Positions 24,485-33,202 of a stretch of 64,000 bases of DNA are shown here, in pieces. The position numbers and the translations under genes were made by a program. This DNA is from Mycobacterium sp. 141 (lineage in GTDB: Bacteria > Actinomycetota > Actinomycetes > Mycobacteriales > Mycobacteriaceae), in NCBI RefSeq assembly GCF_000382405.1, contig NZ_KB908275.1:23394-87393 (forward strand), written 5' to 3'. Position 1 is the first letter of the stretch. Each line of letters starts with the position of its first letter. The notes below the pieces were generated by a model. The model did no database searches. It was not told where the DNA came from and worked only from the letters and a program-made list of their open reading frames with translations.

Positions 24485-24583
24485 TCCCGGAATTTTAGGT
24501 GCACCACACGCTGGCCTGCTCAGCGCGGCGCTGCGCGGCGCGGCAATCGGACTCTGTCGGACAGGCGTGCCATCCTGGCGACT

Positions 24584-25594
24584 ATGAGCACCGCACCGTC
24601 GACGGCCCGCCCGTCGTGGGGTAGACCGGCCGCCGAGCCGGGCGCGGGCTGGGCCGTCGTCGACGTGGAGACCTCGGGATTCCGGCCTGGGCAGGCACGC
24701 ATCGTCAGCGTGGCCGCACTGGCGGTCAGCGACGACGGCAATATCGAACGCAGCGTCGCCACCCTGCTCAATCCCGGCGTCGATCCGGGCCCCACCCATG
24801 TGCACGGGCTGACTGCGGAGATGCTGGAGGGGCAGCCCTGTTTCGGCGATGTCGTCGACCAACTCGTCGACGTGCTGCGCGGGCGCACCCTGGTGGCGCA
24901 CAACGTGGGCTTCGACTACGGCTTTCTGACCGCCGAGGCCGAGCTGGTCGGCGCGGAGCTCCCAGTCGACAGTGTGATGTGCACGGTCGAGCTGGCTCGT
25001 CGTCTGGACCTGGGCACCGAGAACCTGCGGTTGGAGACATTGGCAGCACACTGGGGAATCAGCCAGGTGCGCCCGCACGATGCGCTCGACGACGCCCAGG
25101 TGCTCGCCCAGATCCTCAAACCCACCCTGGCCCGGGCGCGGGACCGCAAGGTCTGGTTGCCGCTGCGTGAAGTCAGCCGCCGGCGCTGGCCCAACGGCCA
25201 GGTCACCCACGAAGAGCTGCGGCCGCTGAAGGTGATGGCGCCACGGCTGCCGTGCCGGTACGCCAACCCCGGCGCATACGTGCCGGGCCGGCCGCTGGTG
25301 CAGGGCATGCAGGTGGCATTGTCAGCCGAGGTGGCCCGCACCCACGAAGAGCTGATCGAACGCATCCTGCACGCGGGGCTGGCCTACACCGAGGCCGTCG
25401 ACCAGCAGACCTCGGTAGTGCTGTGCAACGAGCCCGCTCCGGGCTCCGGAAAGGGTTACCACGCCAAGGAACTCGGTGTTCCCCTCGTCACCGATAACGA
25501 CTTCGTGAATATGTTGGACGACGTGATCGGCGGTGCCGTGGTCGAAGAGTTCTCTGACACCGCCCCGGTGGGCGACCAGTTCACCTTGTTCTGA
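24584..25594 (+). CDS. dnaQ: DnaQ-family DEDD 3'-5' exonuclease with BRCT domain
   Basis: 336 residues. The exonuclease domain has motif I VVDVETSGF, motif II TLVAHNVGFDYGF and motif III HDALDDAQVLAQI (DEDDh type). A C-terminal BRCT-like domain follows (PLVQGMQVALSAEV ... LGVPLVTDNDFVNML). Matches Rv3711c, the epsilon-like protein; in mycobacteria replication proofreading is mostly by the DnaE1 PHP domain, so its role is probably in repair or accessory editing. ATG at 24584 is chosen since homology starts just after it. Confidence 0.92.
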   Translation: MSTAPSTARPSWGRPAAEPGAGWAVVDVETSGFRPGQARIVSVAALAVSDDGNIERSVATLLNPGVDPGPTHVHGLTAEMLEGQPCFGDVVDQLVDVLRGRTLVAHNVGFDYGFLTAEAELVGAELPVDSVMCTVELARRLDLGTENLRLETLAAHWGISQVRPHDALDDAQVLAQILKPTLARARDRKVWLPLREVSRRRWPNGQVTHEELRPLKVMAPRLPCRYANPGAYVPGRPLVQGMQVALSAEVARTHEELIERILHAGLAYTEAVDQQTSVVLCNEPAPGSGKGYHAKELGVPLVTDNDFVNMLDDVIGGAVVEEFSDTAPVGDQFTLF

Positions 25595-25614
25595 TCGCCC
25601 ACCGGTTCTGACGG

Positions 25615-26001
25615 TCAGCGGAGTGCCTTGGCCTTCAACATCTCGTATTCGTCGGCGGTGATGGTGCCTGCATCGAGCAGAGCCTTGGCATCGGCGATCT
25701 CATCTGCCGGTGTGCGCCTGGCGGCCTCACGGATGTAGGCGTCGGTCTCCTGTTTGGCGGCCGCGGCGGCGGTGGCAGAGCGCTGGGCCATCCCCTTACC
25801 GCGCGCAATCAGATATATGAATGCGGTAAGCCACGGGAAGATGATCAGGAAGATCACCCAGATCGCTTTGACCCAGCCCGAGGTCTGATGGTCACGCCAG
25901 AGCAGGTCGCCGAGGATCTGGAACAGCACCAGCAAATAAGCGATCCAAGCGAAGATGATCAGGAAGTGCCAGAGAAAATCCCACGTCGATCCCCAGTCCA
26001 C
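25615..26001 (-). CDS. small membrane protein with PLDc_N-like and SHOCT domains
   Basis: 128 residues. Two transmembrane helices (FLIIFAWIAYLLVLFQILG, VIFLIIFPWLTAFIYLIA) are separated by RDHQTSGW, the cardiolipin-synthase-type N-terminal module. A C-terminal SHOCT motif follows (DEIADAKALLDAGTITADEYEMLKAKAL). GTG at 26001 follows aaggag. Function unknown; such proteins are common envelope-stress proteins in actinobacteria. An inverted repeat lies in its 5' leader. Confidence 0.85.
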   Translation of the reverse strand: MDWGSTWDFLWHFLIIFAWIAYLLVLFQILGDLLWRDHQTSGWVKAIWVIFLIIFPWLTAFIYLIARGKGMAQRSATAAAAAKQETDAYIREAARRTPADEIADAKALLDAGTITADEYEMLKAKALR

Positions 26002-26030
26002 GGGTTACTCCTTGATTTGAGTTGTCGGAC

Positions 26031-26047
26031 GCGTAGAGCATCTACGC
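26031..26047 (-). promoter_or_regulatory. 17-bp inverted repeat in the leader of the SHOCT membrane protein
   Basis: gcgtaga-gca-tctacgc, perfect 7-bp arms, 30 bp before the GTG start. Could be an operator or a small mRNA hairpin. The 112 bp between this gene and leuA otherwise show only AT-richer sequence near 26050-26080. Confidence 0.4.
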
Positions 26048-26113
26048 TCCCGTCAGTTAATCATGTACGCAAGAGTAACCGGGAATACCCGGCCCCTCTC
26101 GTCGTTGGCTGTG

Positions 26114-27946
26114 TCAGATTTGTGTGGCCCGGTTCACAGCGGACACGACGGCGCGCAGTGACGCAGTGGTGATCGATGTCGCGATACCGACGCCCCACAC
26201 GGTCTTGCCGCCGATCGAGGCCTCCACATAGGCCGCGGCCTGCGCTTCTTCCCCGGAGGACATCGCGTGCTCGGAGTAGTCCAGCACGTTGACATGGATG
26301 CCCAGGGCACCCAGTGCATCACAGAACGCTGCGAGCGGTCCGTTGCCGGCGCCGACGATCTCGCGTTCGACCCCGTCGATCTTCACGATTGCGGTGATGG
26401 TGTCGGTGCCACCGTCGACCTCGGCGGCGACGACCTTCTGCCGAATCCGCTCCAGCGGGGTGATCGGGGCCAAATATTCGTCGAAGAAGACGTCCCACAT
26501 TTCCTTCGGCGACACCTCGCCACCCTCGCCGTCGGTGATCTTCTGGACCACCTGCGAGAACTCGATCTGCAGCCGGCGCGGCAGCACCAGCCCGTGATCG
26601 GCCTTCATGATGTAGGCGACGCCGCCCTTGCCGGACTGCGAGTTGACCCGGATGACGGCCTCATAGGTGCGGCCCACATCCTTGGGATCGATCGGCAGGT
26701 ATGGCACCTGCCACAGGATGTCGTCCATATCTTTATCAGCGGCATCGGCATCGAATTTCATCTGATCCAGGCCCTTGTTGATGGCGTCCTGGTGGCTGCC
26801 CGAGAACGCGGTGTACACCAGATCGCCGCCGTAGGGGTGGCGCTCGTGCACCGGCAGCTGGTTGCAGTACTCCACGGTCCGACGGATCTCGTCGATGTTG
26901 GAGAAGTCGATCTGCGGATCCACGCCGCGGGAGAACAGGTTCATGCCCAGCGTCACCAGACAGACGTTGCCGGTCCGCTCACCGTTGCCGAACAGGCAGC
27001 CCTCGATCCGATCGGCACCGGCCTGGTAGCCCAATTCTGCTGCGGCAACGGCGGTTCCACGATCGTTGTGAGGATGCAGGCTCAGGATGATGCTGTCCCG
27101 CGGGATCAGGTGCCGGCTCATCCACTCGATCGAGTCGGCGTAGACGTTGGGGGTGGCCATCTCGACGGTGGCGGGCAGGTTGACGATCAGCGGCCATTCC
27201 GGCGTGGGCTGGATCACCGCGGCGACCGCGTTGCAGACGTCTACGGCGTACTCCAGTTCGGTACCGGTGTAGGACTCCGGCGAGTACTCGTACCGCCACC
27301 GCGTGCCGGGATACTTCTTGGCCTCTTCGACACACATGCGGGCACCGTCGGTGGCGATCTTCTTGACGGCGTCGCGGTCGGCGCGGAACACCACGCGACG
27401 CTGCAGGATCGAGGTGGAGTTGTAGAAGTGCACGATGACACGCGGCGCACCGACGCAGGCTTCGAAGGTGCGTGCGATCAGCTCGGGCCGGCACTGCGTC
27501 AGCACCTGGATGGTGACGTCCTCGGGAACGGCGCCCTGCTCGATGATCTCGCGGACGAAGTCGTAGTCGGTCTGGCTCGCCGATGGGAAGCCGACCTCGA
27601 TCTCCTTGTAGCCCATGCGGACCAGCAGGTCGAACATCCGGCGCTTGCGCTCCGGGCTCATCGGGTCGATCAGGGCCTGGTTGCCGTCACGCAGGTCGAC
27701 CGCGCACCACATGGGGGCGTGCTCGATCACCTTGTCCGGCCAGGTGCGGTCAAACGGAACATTCGCTGCGCCAAATGCCGGGCTCCCGCCCGGGACTTCA
27801 GCGGCGAAGGTGCGATACCGGCGGACCGGCATCGTGGATCCGCGCTGGGTGTTCCAGGAAGGCTGACCGTCCCGACGAGAACCGGACGGTGTGGTGATGG
27901 TGCGTACCGACGTGTAGGCGTCGACAGAAATTTCGGGGGTGGTCAT
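26114..27946 (-). CDS. leuA: 2-isopropylmalate synthase
   Basis: 610-residue class II LeuA, first committed step of leucine synthesis (2-oxoisovalerate plus acetyl-CoA). The TIM-barrel motifs CAVDLRDGNQALIDPM (metal and substrate) and ILSLHPHNDRGTAVAAAELG are present, and the C-terminal allosteric leucine-binding domain starts near ITAIVKIDG. The 57-bp repeat expansion known from M. tuberculosis leuA is not seen. ATG at 27946 is preceded by ggag; the frame is open upstream but non-homologous. A probable leaderless leucine-rich leader peptide lies 74-116 bp upstream. Confidence 0.96.
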   Translation of the reverse strand: MTTPEISVDAYTSVRTITTPSGSRRDGQPSWNTQRGSTMPVRRYRTFAAEVPGGSPAFGAANVPFDRTWPDKVIEHAPMWCAVDLRDGNQALIDPMSPERKRRMFDLLVRMGYKEIEVGFPSASQTDYDFVREIIEQGAVPEDVTIQVLTQCRPELIARTFEACVGAPRVIVHFYNSTSILQRRVVFRADRDAVKKIATDGARMCVEEAKKYPGTRWRYEYSPESYTGTELEYAVDVCNAVAAVIQPTPEWPLIVNLPATVEMATPNVYADSIEWMSRHLIPRDSIILSLHPHNDRGTAVAAAELGYQAGADRIEGCLFGNGERTGNVCLVTLGMNLFSRGVDPQIDFSNIDEIRRTVEYCNQLPVHERHPYGGDLVYTAFSGSHQDAINKGLDQMKFDADAADKDMDDILWQVPYLPIDPKDVGRTYEAVIRVNSQSGKGGVAYIMKADHGLVLPRRLQIEFSQVVQKITDGEGGEVSPKEMWDVFFDEYLAPITPLERIRQKVVAAEVDGGTDTITAIVKIDGVEREIVGAGNGPLAAFCDALGALGIHVNVLDYSEHAMSSGEEAQAAAYVEASIGGKTVWGVGIATSITTASLRAVVSAVNRATQI

Positions 27947-28020
27947 GATGTCTGCTCCGGGAGTTGAAAGGGAACTCGACCGGCGCATCGCCAAATACCC
28001 GCGACGGGAAGCCGGTCTGG

Positions 28021-28062
28021 TCAGACCCCGCCGCGGCGGCTGAGGAGGAGCACCCGCTGCAC
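28021..28062 (-). CDS. putative leaderless leucine leader peptide of leuA
   Basis: GTG at 28062 encodes VQRVLLLSRRGGV (read with initiator Met), containing three consecutive CTC leucine codons, and ends at TGA 28023-28021. A -10 box tattgt sits exactly six bases upstream of the GTG, the spacing of leaderless mycobacterial transcripts. Just after the Leu codons the RNA can form GC-rich hairpins (ccgccgcggcgg and ggtctg-ac-cagacc), and leuA starts 74 bases later. This is the layout of a leucine attenuator. Confidence 0.65.
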   Translation of the reverse strand: MQRVLLLSRRGGV

Positions 28063-28068
28063 GCGTCC

Positions 28069-28074
28069 ACAATA
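28069..28074 (-). promoter_or_regulatory. -10 box for the leuA leader transcript
   Basis: Minus-strand tattgt fits TANNNT and places the start of transcription at or next to the GTG at 28062. No clear -35 in the GC-rich sequence upstream. Confidence 0.5.
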
Positions 28075-28169
28075 GCGCGCTCGCGGCCGGGCACCCAAAC
28101 CAGCGTTCGGCTCGGGCGTCGAGCGGGGCCGAGTGGCGCCGTCGCCGACGGTTCGTGCGGCGGAATCGG

Positions 28170-28817
28170 TCAGACCTGCGAATCCGGGAACGCGATGACC
28201 GACAAGAACCGGATCGGCAGCTCTATCAGATCGACAGGTCCGTGCGCGCCTTCGCCGTCGATCTGCAGTGAGTCGCCGGGGTACATCCGATACACCGAGC
28301 GGCTGTGGCCGTAATCCATCACACCTTCGAGCATGTAGATGAACTCGGTGCCCGGATGCTGGAACAACGGGTAGGTCTGGCTCTTCTCGGTCAACGTCAC
28401 GTGCAGGCACTCGAGCCGTTTGTGCTCGCCGCGCAACGAGCTCAGCAGATGGTATCTGTGGCCCTCACGGGTGCCCTCACGCACGATCTGCGCACCCGTG
28501 CCGGCCTTGACGAACGCGGCCGGGCGTTCCACGTCCGCACCCCGGAACAGGCTCGTCACCGGAACGTCCAAGCCCTTCGCCAACAACGTCAGGGTGGACA
28601 GGCTGCACGACGTTTGTGCGTTCTCGATCTTGGACAGCATGGCCTTGGAAATGCCGACCCGGGCCGCCATATCGGCGACGGTCAGGCCGTGCTGCTGCCG
28701 GAGCTGACGCACGTTGCGCCCGATCGTGGCCTCGACCTCCATCTCGTCGGCCGGGGCGTGCGGATCGCGGTCCCGCGCTGTGCCGGACTGGTTGCGGAGT
28801 AGCGGAATGTCGCTCAT
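28170..28817 (-). CDS. XRE-family regulator with cupin domain (copy 1)
   Basis: 215 residues. An N-terminal helix-turn-helix is at about 28-85 (VRQLRQQHGLTVADMAARVG, then ISKAMLSKIENAQTSCSLSTL) and a C-terminal cupin_2 sensor domain at about 125-205 (PLFQHPGTEFIYMLEGVMDY, HSRSVYRMYPGDSL). ATG at 28817 follows gggggaa. It has the same length as, and is very similar throughout to, the regulator at 61895-62542; the recognition helix region is identical, so the two should bind the same sites. Its neighbours here are leuA and, divergently, ask. Such regulators often control amine, amino-acid or glutamine-synthetase-like operons, such as the one at 56.6-60.9 kb. Confidence 0.88.
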   Translation of the reverse strand: MSDIPLLRNQSGTARDRDPHAPADEMEVEATIGRNVRQLRQQHGLTVADMAARVGISKAMLSKIENAQTSCSLSTLTLLAKGLDVPVTSLFRGADVERPAAFVKAGTGAQIVREGTREGHRYHLLSSLRGEHKRLECLHVTLTEKSQTYPLFQHPGTEFIYMLEGVMDYGHSRSVYRMYPGDSLQIDGEGAHGPVDLIELPIRFLSVIAFPDSQV

Positions 28818-29193
28818 TTGCCGTTCCCCCGAATCCAGCTCGTGCCCGCCACGGAACCCGCGCCATGGCGGTTGCCTCGATGGTAATCGTGACCAGGTCC
28901 CGGGTTCCGGATAGCACACGCGGGCCTTCCCGAAGAGCCGCGCGACGGGGTGGAACTGGCGAACCTCGATTTCGGCGAGGGTGCGCCGACAATGCGGCTC
29001 AATCTCGGCGAGGGCGAGAAGACTTCTACGCCGGAGATGCCGGCGGGCAGTTCCAGCCTGCGGAGGCGTTCAGCTTCGTGGCTGTGTCCCAAGCCGCGAC
29101 GTCGCCGGGGTGCTCCGCCCGGGCGAGGAAAACCAGCTGCGCGTCTCCCTTATCCTTGATGCGACTCATTCCCGCATTTTCGAAGGGCAGACA
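28818..29193. other. divergent intergenic region between XRE regulator and ask
   Basis: 376 bp with promoters for both directions expected. The sequence aatctcggcgagggcgag near 29001 repeats gatttcggcgagggtgc near 28970, an imperfect direct repeat of about 15 bp. A possible 69-codon ORF (28950-29159) has no recognisable similarity and no good ribosome-binding site, so I do not call it. Confidence 0.4.
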
Positions 29194-30459
29194 GTGGCGC
29201 TCGTCGTACAGAAATACGGCGGATCTTCGGTTTCAGATGCCGACCGGATCCGTCGCGTCGCCGAGCGCATCGTGGAGACCAAGAAGGCCGGCAACGACGT
29301 TGTAGTGGTCGTCTCCGCGATGGGCGATACCACCGATGATTTGCTGGACTTGGCCCGCCAGGTCTCGCCCGCGCCACCAGCGCGCGAGATGGACATGCTG
29401 CTCACCGCGGGTGAACGGATCTCCAATGCATTGGTCGCGATGGCCATCGAGTCCCTGGGCGCGCAGGCCCGCTCGTTCACTGGCTCGCAGGCCGGCGTGA
29501 TCACCACGGGCACCCACGGCAACGCCAAGATCATCGACGTCACACCCGGCCGACTGCGCGACGCGCTGGACGAGGGGCAGATCGTGCTGGTCGCCGGCTT
29601 CCAGGGGGTCAGCCAGGACAGCAAGGACGTCACCACACTGGGTCGTGGCGGCTCCGACACCACCGCCGTCGCGCTGGCCGCCGCGCTGCACGCCGACGTG
29701 TGTGAGATCTACACCGACGTCGACGGCATCTTCACCGCGGATCCGCGCATCGTGCCCAACGCCCGCCACCTCGACTCCGTCGCCTTCGAGGAGATGCTCG
29801 AGATGGCGGCCTGTGGTGCGAAGGTGCTCATGCTGCGTTGCGTCGAATACGCGCGTCGCTACAACGTGCCCATCCATGTCCGCTCGTCGTACTCCGACAA
29901 ACCGGGCACCATCGTCAAAGGATCGATCGAGGACATCCCCATGGAAGACGCCATCCTGACCGGAGTAGCCCACGACCGCAGCGAGGCCAAAGTCACGGTG
30001 GTCGGGCTGCCCGACGTGCCGGGCTATGCCGCCAAGGTGTTCCGCGCGGTCGCCGAGGCCGACGTGAACATCGACATGGTGCTGCAGAACATCTCCAAGA
30101 TCGAGGACGGCAAGACCGACATCACCTTCACGTGTGCCCGGGACAACGGCCCCGGCGCGGTGGAGAAGCTCACCGCGCTCAAGGACGAGATCGGGTTCAG
30201 TCAGGTCCTCTATGACGATCACATCGGCAAGGTGTCGCTGATCGGTGCGGGCATGCGCAGCCATCCCGGCGTCACTGCCACGTTCTGCGAGGCGCTGGCC
30301 GAGGTGGGTGTCAACATCGACCTGATCTCCACCTCGGAGATCCGGATCTCGGTGCTGGTCAAGGACACCGAGCTGGACAATGCCGTCGCGGCCCTACACG
30401 AGGCGTTCGACCTCGGCAGCGACGACGAAGCCGTGGTCTACGGCGGGACGGGACGCTAA
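29194..30459 (+). CDS. ask: aspartokinase (alpha subunit; beta subunit from internal start)
   Basis: 421 residues. The kinase domain has the VVQKYGGSSVSDADRIR opening, GRGGSDTTAVALAAAL nucleotide/aspartate site and YTDVDGIFTADPR. Two ACT domains follow (VTVVGLPDVPGYAAKVFRAV and VSLIGAGMRSHPGV), with the feedback site for lysine plus threonine. GTG at 29194 gives the canonical MALVVQKYGG start. First step of the Lys/Met/Thr and diaminopimelate pathway, paired with asd five bases downstream. An internal ATG at 29941 should give the separate beta regulatory subunit. Confidence 0.96.
   Translation: MALVVQKYGGSSVSDADRIRRVAERIVETKKAGNDVVVVVSAMGDTTDDLLDLARQVSPAPPAREMDMLLTAGERISNALVAMAIESLGAQARSFTGSQAGVITTGTHGNAKIIDVTPGRLRDALDEGQIVLVAGFQGVSQDSKDVTTLGRGGSDTTAVALAAALHADVCEIYTDVDGIFTADPRIVPNARHLDSVAFEEMLEMAACGAKVLMLRCVEYARRYNVPIHVRSSYSDKPGTIVKGSIEDIPMEDAILTGVAHDRSEAKVTVVGLPDVPGYAAKVFRAVAEADVNIDMVLQNISKIEDGKTDITFTCARDNGPGAVEKLTALKDEIGFSQVLYDDHIGKVSLIGAGMRSHPGVTATFCEALAEVGVNIDLISTSEIRISVLVKDTELDNAVAALHEAFDLGSDDEAVVYGGTGR
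29941..30459 (+). other. internal translation start for aspartokinase beta subunit
   Basis: ATG at codon 250 of ask, after gaggacatcccc, would produce a 172-residue protein holding only the ACT domains (MEDAILTGVAHDRSEAKVT). This position and sequence match the known overlapping beta subunit of actinobacterial aspartokinases. Confidence 0.7.
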
Positions 30460-30464
30460 CGCTA

Positions 30465-31508
30465 ATGGTCAACATCGGAGTCGTCGGCGCCACCGGCCAG
30501 GTAGGCCAGGTCATGCGCACCCTGCTGGAGGAGAGAGGGTTCCCCGCTGAAGGTTCCGGGTCTGTGCGGTTCTTCGCTTCCGCGCGATCGGAGGGCAAGA
30601 AACTGACCTTCCGCGGACAGGAGATCGAGGTCGAGAACAGTGCGACCGCCGACCCGTCCGGGCTGGACATCGCGCTGTTCTCCGCGGGCGCGACGATGTC
30701 GCGCGTGCAGGCGCCGCGGTTCGCCGCGGCAGGCGCCGTCGTCGTCGACAACTCGTCGGCCTGGCGCAAGGATCCCGAGGTGCCCTTGGTGGTGTCCGAG
30801 GTCAACTTCGCGAGAGACGCCGGTGTGCGACCGAAAGGCATCATCGCCAACCCCAACTGCACCACCATGGCCGCGATGCCGGTGCTCAAGGTGCTGCACG
30901 AAGAGGCGGGCCTGACGCGGCTGATCGTGTCCAGCTACCAGGCGGTGTCGGGCAGTGGCCTGGCCGGTGTTCAGGAACTCGCCACGCAGACCCGCGCGGT
31001 GGTCGACGGCGCCGAGGCTCTGGTGCACGACGGGTCGGCTGTGGTGTTCCCGGAGCCCGTGAAATACGTTGCGCCCATTGCGTTCAACGTGGTTCCGCTG
31101 GCCGGCTCCCTGGTCGATGACGGCTCGGGGGAGACCGACGAGGACCAGAAGCTGCGCAACGAGAGCCGCAAGATCCTGGGTATCCCCGACCTGTTGGTAT
31201 CGGGTACCTGCGTTCGGGTGCCGGTCTTCACCGGGCACTCGCTGTCGATCAATGCCGAGTTCGCCCAACCGCTTTCGGTCGAACGCGCCCGGCAGCTCTT
31301 GGCCGTGGCCCCCGGTGTCAAGCTCGTCGACGTGCCGACGCCGCTGGCCGCCGCCGGTGTCGATGAATCACTCGTCGGCCGGATCCGCCAAGATCCGGGT
31401 GTACCCGACGGGCGTGGTCTCGCGCTCTTCGTCTCGGGTGACAATCTTCGAAAAGGTGCGGCGCTCAACACCATTCAGATCGCCGAGCTGCTGGCCGCCG
31501 AGCTCTGA
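30465..31508 (+). CDS. asd: aspartate-semialdehyde dehydrogenase
   Basis: 347 residues. An NADP-binding N terminus (IGVVGATGQVGQVMRTLL), the active-site cysteine in NPNCTTMAAMPVL (near 131) and the catalytic region VSSYQAVSGSG are present, with substrate-binding residues in GTCVRVPVFTGHS. Converts aspartyl phosphate to the semialdehyde after aspartokinase. ATG starts five bases after the ask stop, so the two form an operon, as Rv3709c-Rv3708c. Confidence 0.97.
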   Translation: MVNIGVVGATGQVGQVMRTLLEERGFPAEGSGSVRFFASARSEGKKLTFRGQEIEVENSATADPSGLDIALFSAGATMSRVQAPRFAAAGAVVVDNSSAWRKDPEVPLVVSEVNFARDAGVRPKGIIANPNCTTMAAMPVLKVLHEEAGLTRLIVSSYQAVSGSGLAGVQELATQTRAVVDGAEALVHDGSAVVFPEPVKYVAPIAFNVVPLAGSLVDDGSGETDEDQKLRNESRKILGIPDLLVSGTCVRVPVFTGHSLSINAEFAQPLSVERARQLLAVAPGVKLVDVPTPLAAAGVDESLVGRIRQDPGVPDGRGLALFVSGDNLRKGAALNTIQIAELLAAEL

Positions 31509-31516
31509 CCAGCGGG

Positions 31517-32650
31517 GTGTCCACAGCGCTCCGGTTCGCTGCGGCGGCGGTGATCGCCGCGGCGGTGTGGCAGGCGCCCTCGGCCTCTGCCGATCCGCCT
31601 TCGCCCTCCTCTGATCCGGTGCTGCCGCCACTGGCCCCCGGCCAGGTGCAGCGGATCGGTCCCGCAGCCGGAACGGGAACGCCCACAGGGGATTACGGGA
31701 TCGGCGCGACCGATCTGTGTGAGTTCATGGAATTCCCCACTCGCGTGTTGCAGGTGTGCGGTGACAGCTTCGCCGGCCAGGCCGTGGGTTTCGGTGGTTG
31801 GTACTCACCCGTCGCGTTGCACGTGGAGCCGGATTCGGTCGACGACCCCACGGGTGTCCGCTACGACGGCGTCACCGGCGGCGGCGTCGGCAAGCCGCTG
31901 CTCGCCGACACGACGCCGCCGGGCAGTTCCCAGTTGCCGGCCGGTGTGGTCTCGATCAACCGGGACAACTACCTCATGGTGAGCACCACGCGCGACCTCG
32001 TACCGCAGAACTCGAGGCTGGTGAAAGCCAATGCCTCACAGGGAAATTGGCCTACCGTGCCCGGTTCGGTGCGGCCCGCAAGCTATCAGGGCGGTGGGCA
32101 GTCACAGATCAGCGGCTACTACGACCCCATCCCGACACCCGAGTCGCAGACCGGCTGGGTGTACATCGTGGCCAACAACTTCGACCGCAGCGGGCCGGTG
32201 TTCCTGTACCGGTCCACACCGCAGACGTTCACCGACCGGGCCGGCTGGCAGGGCTGGTCGTCCAAAGGCGGTTGGGGCAAGTCGCCGACCGCGCTGTGGT
32301 CCGACCGGGTCGGCGAGATGAGCATCAGGCAGATCGACGGCAAGCCCGTGCTGTCGTATTTCAACGCCAGCACCGGCAACATGGAGGTCCGGGTCGCCTA
32401 CGACCCGACCGGCCTCGGTACGGCACCTGTGACCACAGTGGTGTTCGGAGGCGGGGACTGGCCTGATCCGGCTGATGCGTTACCGCCGCCGGGGGACAAC
32501 CGGCTGGCCCAGCCGTACGGGGGTTACATTTCACCGGGATCGACGCTCGACGAGGTGCGGGTGTTCATCAGCCAGTGGAATACCACTCCGCGCGGCGGCG
32601 CGCCGTACCGTGTGATCCAGTACGCCGTGAACCCGATAAAGCCCTGGTGA
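31517..32650 (+). CDS. secreted DUF4185-family protein (Rv3707c type)
   Basis: 377 residues with a signal peptide (LRFAAAAVIAAAVWQAPSASA-D) and a DUF4185 beta-propeller-like domain rich in W and G motifs (FGGWYSPVALHVEP, WVYIVANNFDRSGPVFLYRS, VFISQWNTT). GTG at 31517 lies eight bases after asd. Orthologous in position to Rv3707c; the family is exported in mycobacteria and its function is unknown, possibly carbohydrate binding or hydrolysis by its five-bladed-propeller appearance. Two cysteines (LCEFMEF, LQVCGDS) may form a disulfide. Confidence 0.82.
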   Translation: MSTALRFAAAAVIAAAVWQAPSASADPPSPSSDPVLPPLAPGQVQRIGPAAGTGTPTGDYGIGATDLCEFMEFPTRVLQVCGDSFAGQAVGFGGWYSPVALHVEPDSVDDPTGVRYDGVTGGGVGKPLLADTTPPGSSQLPAGVVSINRDNYLMVSTTRDLVPQNSRLVKANASQGNWPTVPGSVRPASYQGGGQSQISGYYDPIPTPESQTGWVYIVANNFDRSGPVFLYRSTPQTFTDRAGWQGWSSKGGWGKSPTALWSDRVGEMSIRQIDGKPVLSYFNASTGNMEVRVAYDPTGLGTAPVTTVVFGGGDWPDPADALPPPGDNRLAQPYGGYISPGSTLDEVRVFISQWNTTPRGGAPYRVIQYAVNPIKPW

Positions 32651-32716
32651 GCATTCACAGCCGATTCATAGCCAATTCATGATCGGCACTTCGATGACAC
32701 TCGCAATCTGGGCTAC

Positions 32717-33154
32717 ATGACTGATACATCTTCCGAACCCACCGGCCCGGTCGTCACGGCCGAGCCGCCCACCGCGCCCGTACCGGCAGCCGCCTACGGG
32801 GAACCCCGCAAGCAGAGCCGTCTCACCCAGGCGGTGGCCTGGGTCGGCATCGTCGCGGGCACAGTTTTCATTGTTGCTGTCGTGTTCGGCACCGGATTCT
32901 TCCTCGGTGTCCATTCGGGCGGCGGTCATCATCACTACGGCGGAGGTGGCTGGGAGCGTCCCGGGATGATGTTCCACCACCGCGGTGGTCCGCCGATGGC
33001 CCCGTGGGGCCAGGGTGGACCCGGCTGGCAGGGCGGTCCGGGCGGACCCGGTTTCGGCCAGGGTGGGCAGGGTGGTCAGGGTGGTCCGGGTGGGCAGGGT
33101 GGCCCCGGCAGTCCGGGTGGGCAGGGCGGTGCTCCGACGACGGCTCCTCGCTGA
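32717..33154 (+). CDS. single-pass membrane protein with His- and Gly-rich extracellular tail (Rv3706c type)
   Basis: 145 residues: a Pro/Ala-rich cytoplasmic start, one transmembrane helix (VGIVAGTVFIVAVVFGTGFFLGV, about 42-64), then a HSGGGHHHYGGGGW segment and a low-complexity GGQGG/GGPGG tail. The histidines could bind metal, and the next gene is a Fur-type regulator, but this is only suggestive. Similar in place and composition to Rv3706c. Function unknown. Confidence 0.72.
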   Translation: MTDTSSEPTGPVVTAEPPTAPVPAAAYGEPRKQSRLTQAVAWVGIVAGTVFIVAVVFGTGFFLGVHSGGGHHHYGGGGWERPGMMFHHRGGPPMAPWGQGGPGWQGGPGGPGFGQGGQGGQGGPGGQGGPGSPGGQGGAPTTAPR

Positions 33155-33168
33155 TCACCGATAGTCTT

Positions 33169-33196
33169 TTGACCGATTCCAGAAAAGACGCATACT
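33169..33196 (+). promoter_or_regulatory. leaderless promoter of the fur-like gene
   Basis: ttgacc (33169-33174) and catact (33191-33196) are spaced 16 bp. The GTG start at 33203 lies six bases past the -10, so the mRNA is probably leaderless. The AT-rich spacer gattccagaaaagacg resembles the autoregulatory region described before mycobacterial furA. Confidence 0.65.
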
Positions 33197-33202
33197 GGAG
33201 CG

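Noticed and set aside
23453..25594. 713-codon plus-strand frame as one large gene
   Set aside because: The first 377 codons are the antisense of murT; DnaQ homology starts at 24584.
26267..27967. 566-codon plus-strand frame opposite leuA
   Set aside because: High-GC antisense frame; leuA on the other strand is a certain gene.
28950..29159. 69-codon ORF upstream of ask
   Set aside because: No recognisable domain, proline/arginine-rich end, and no ribosome-binding site.
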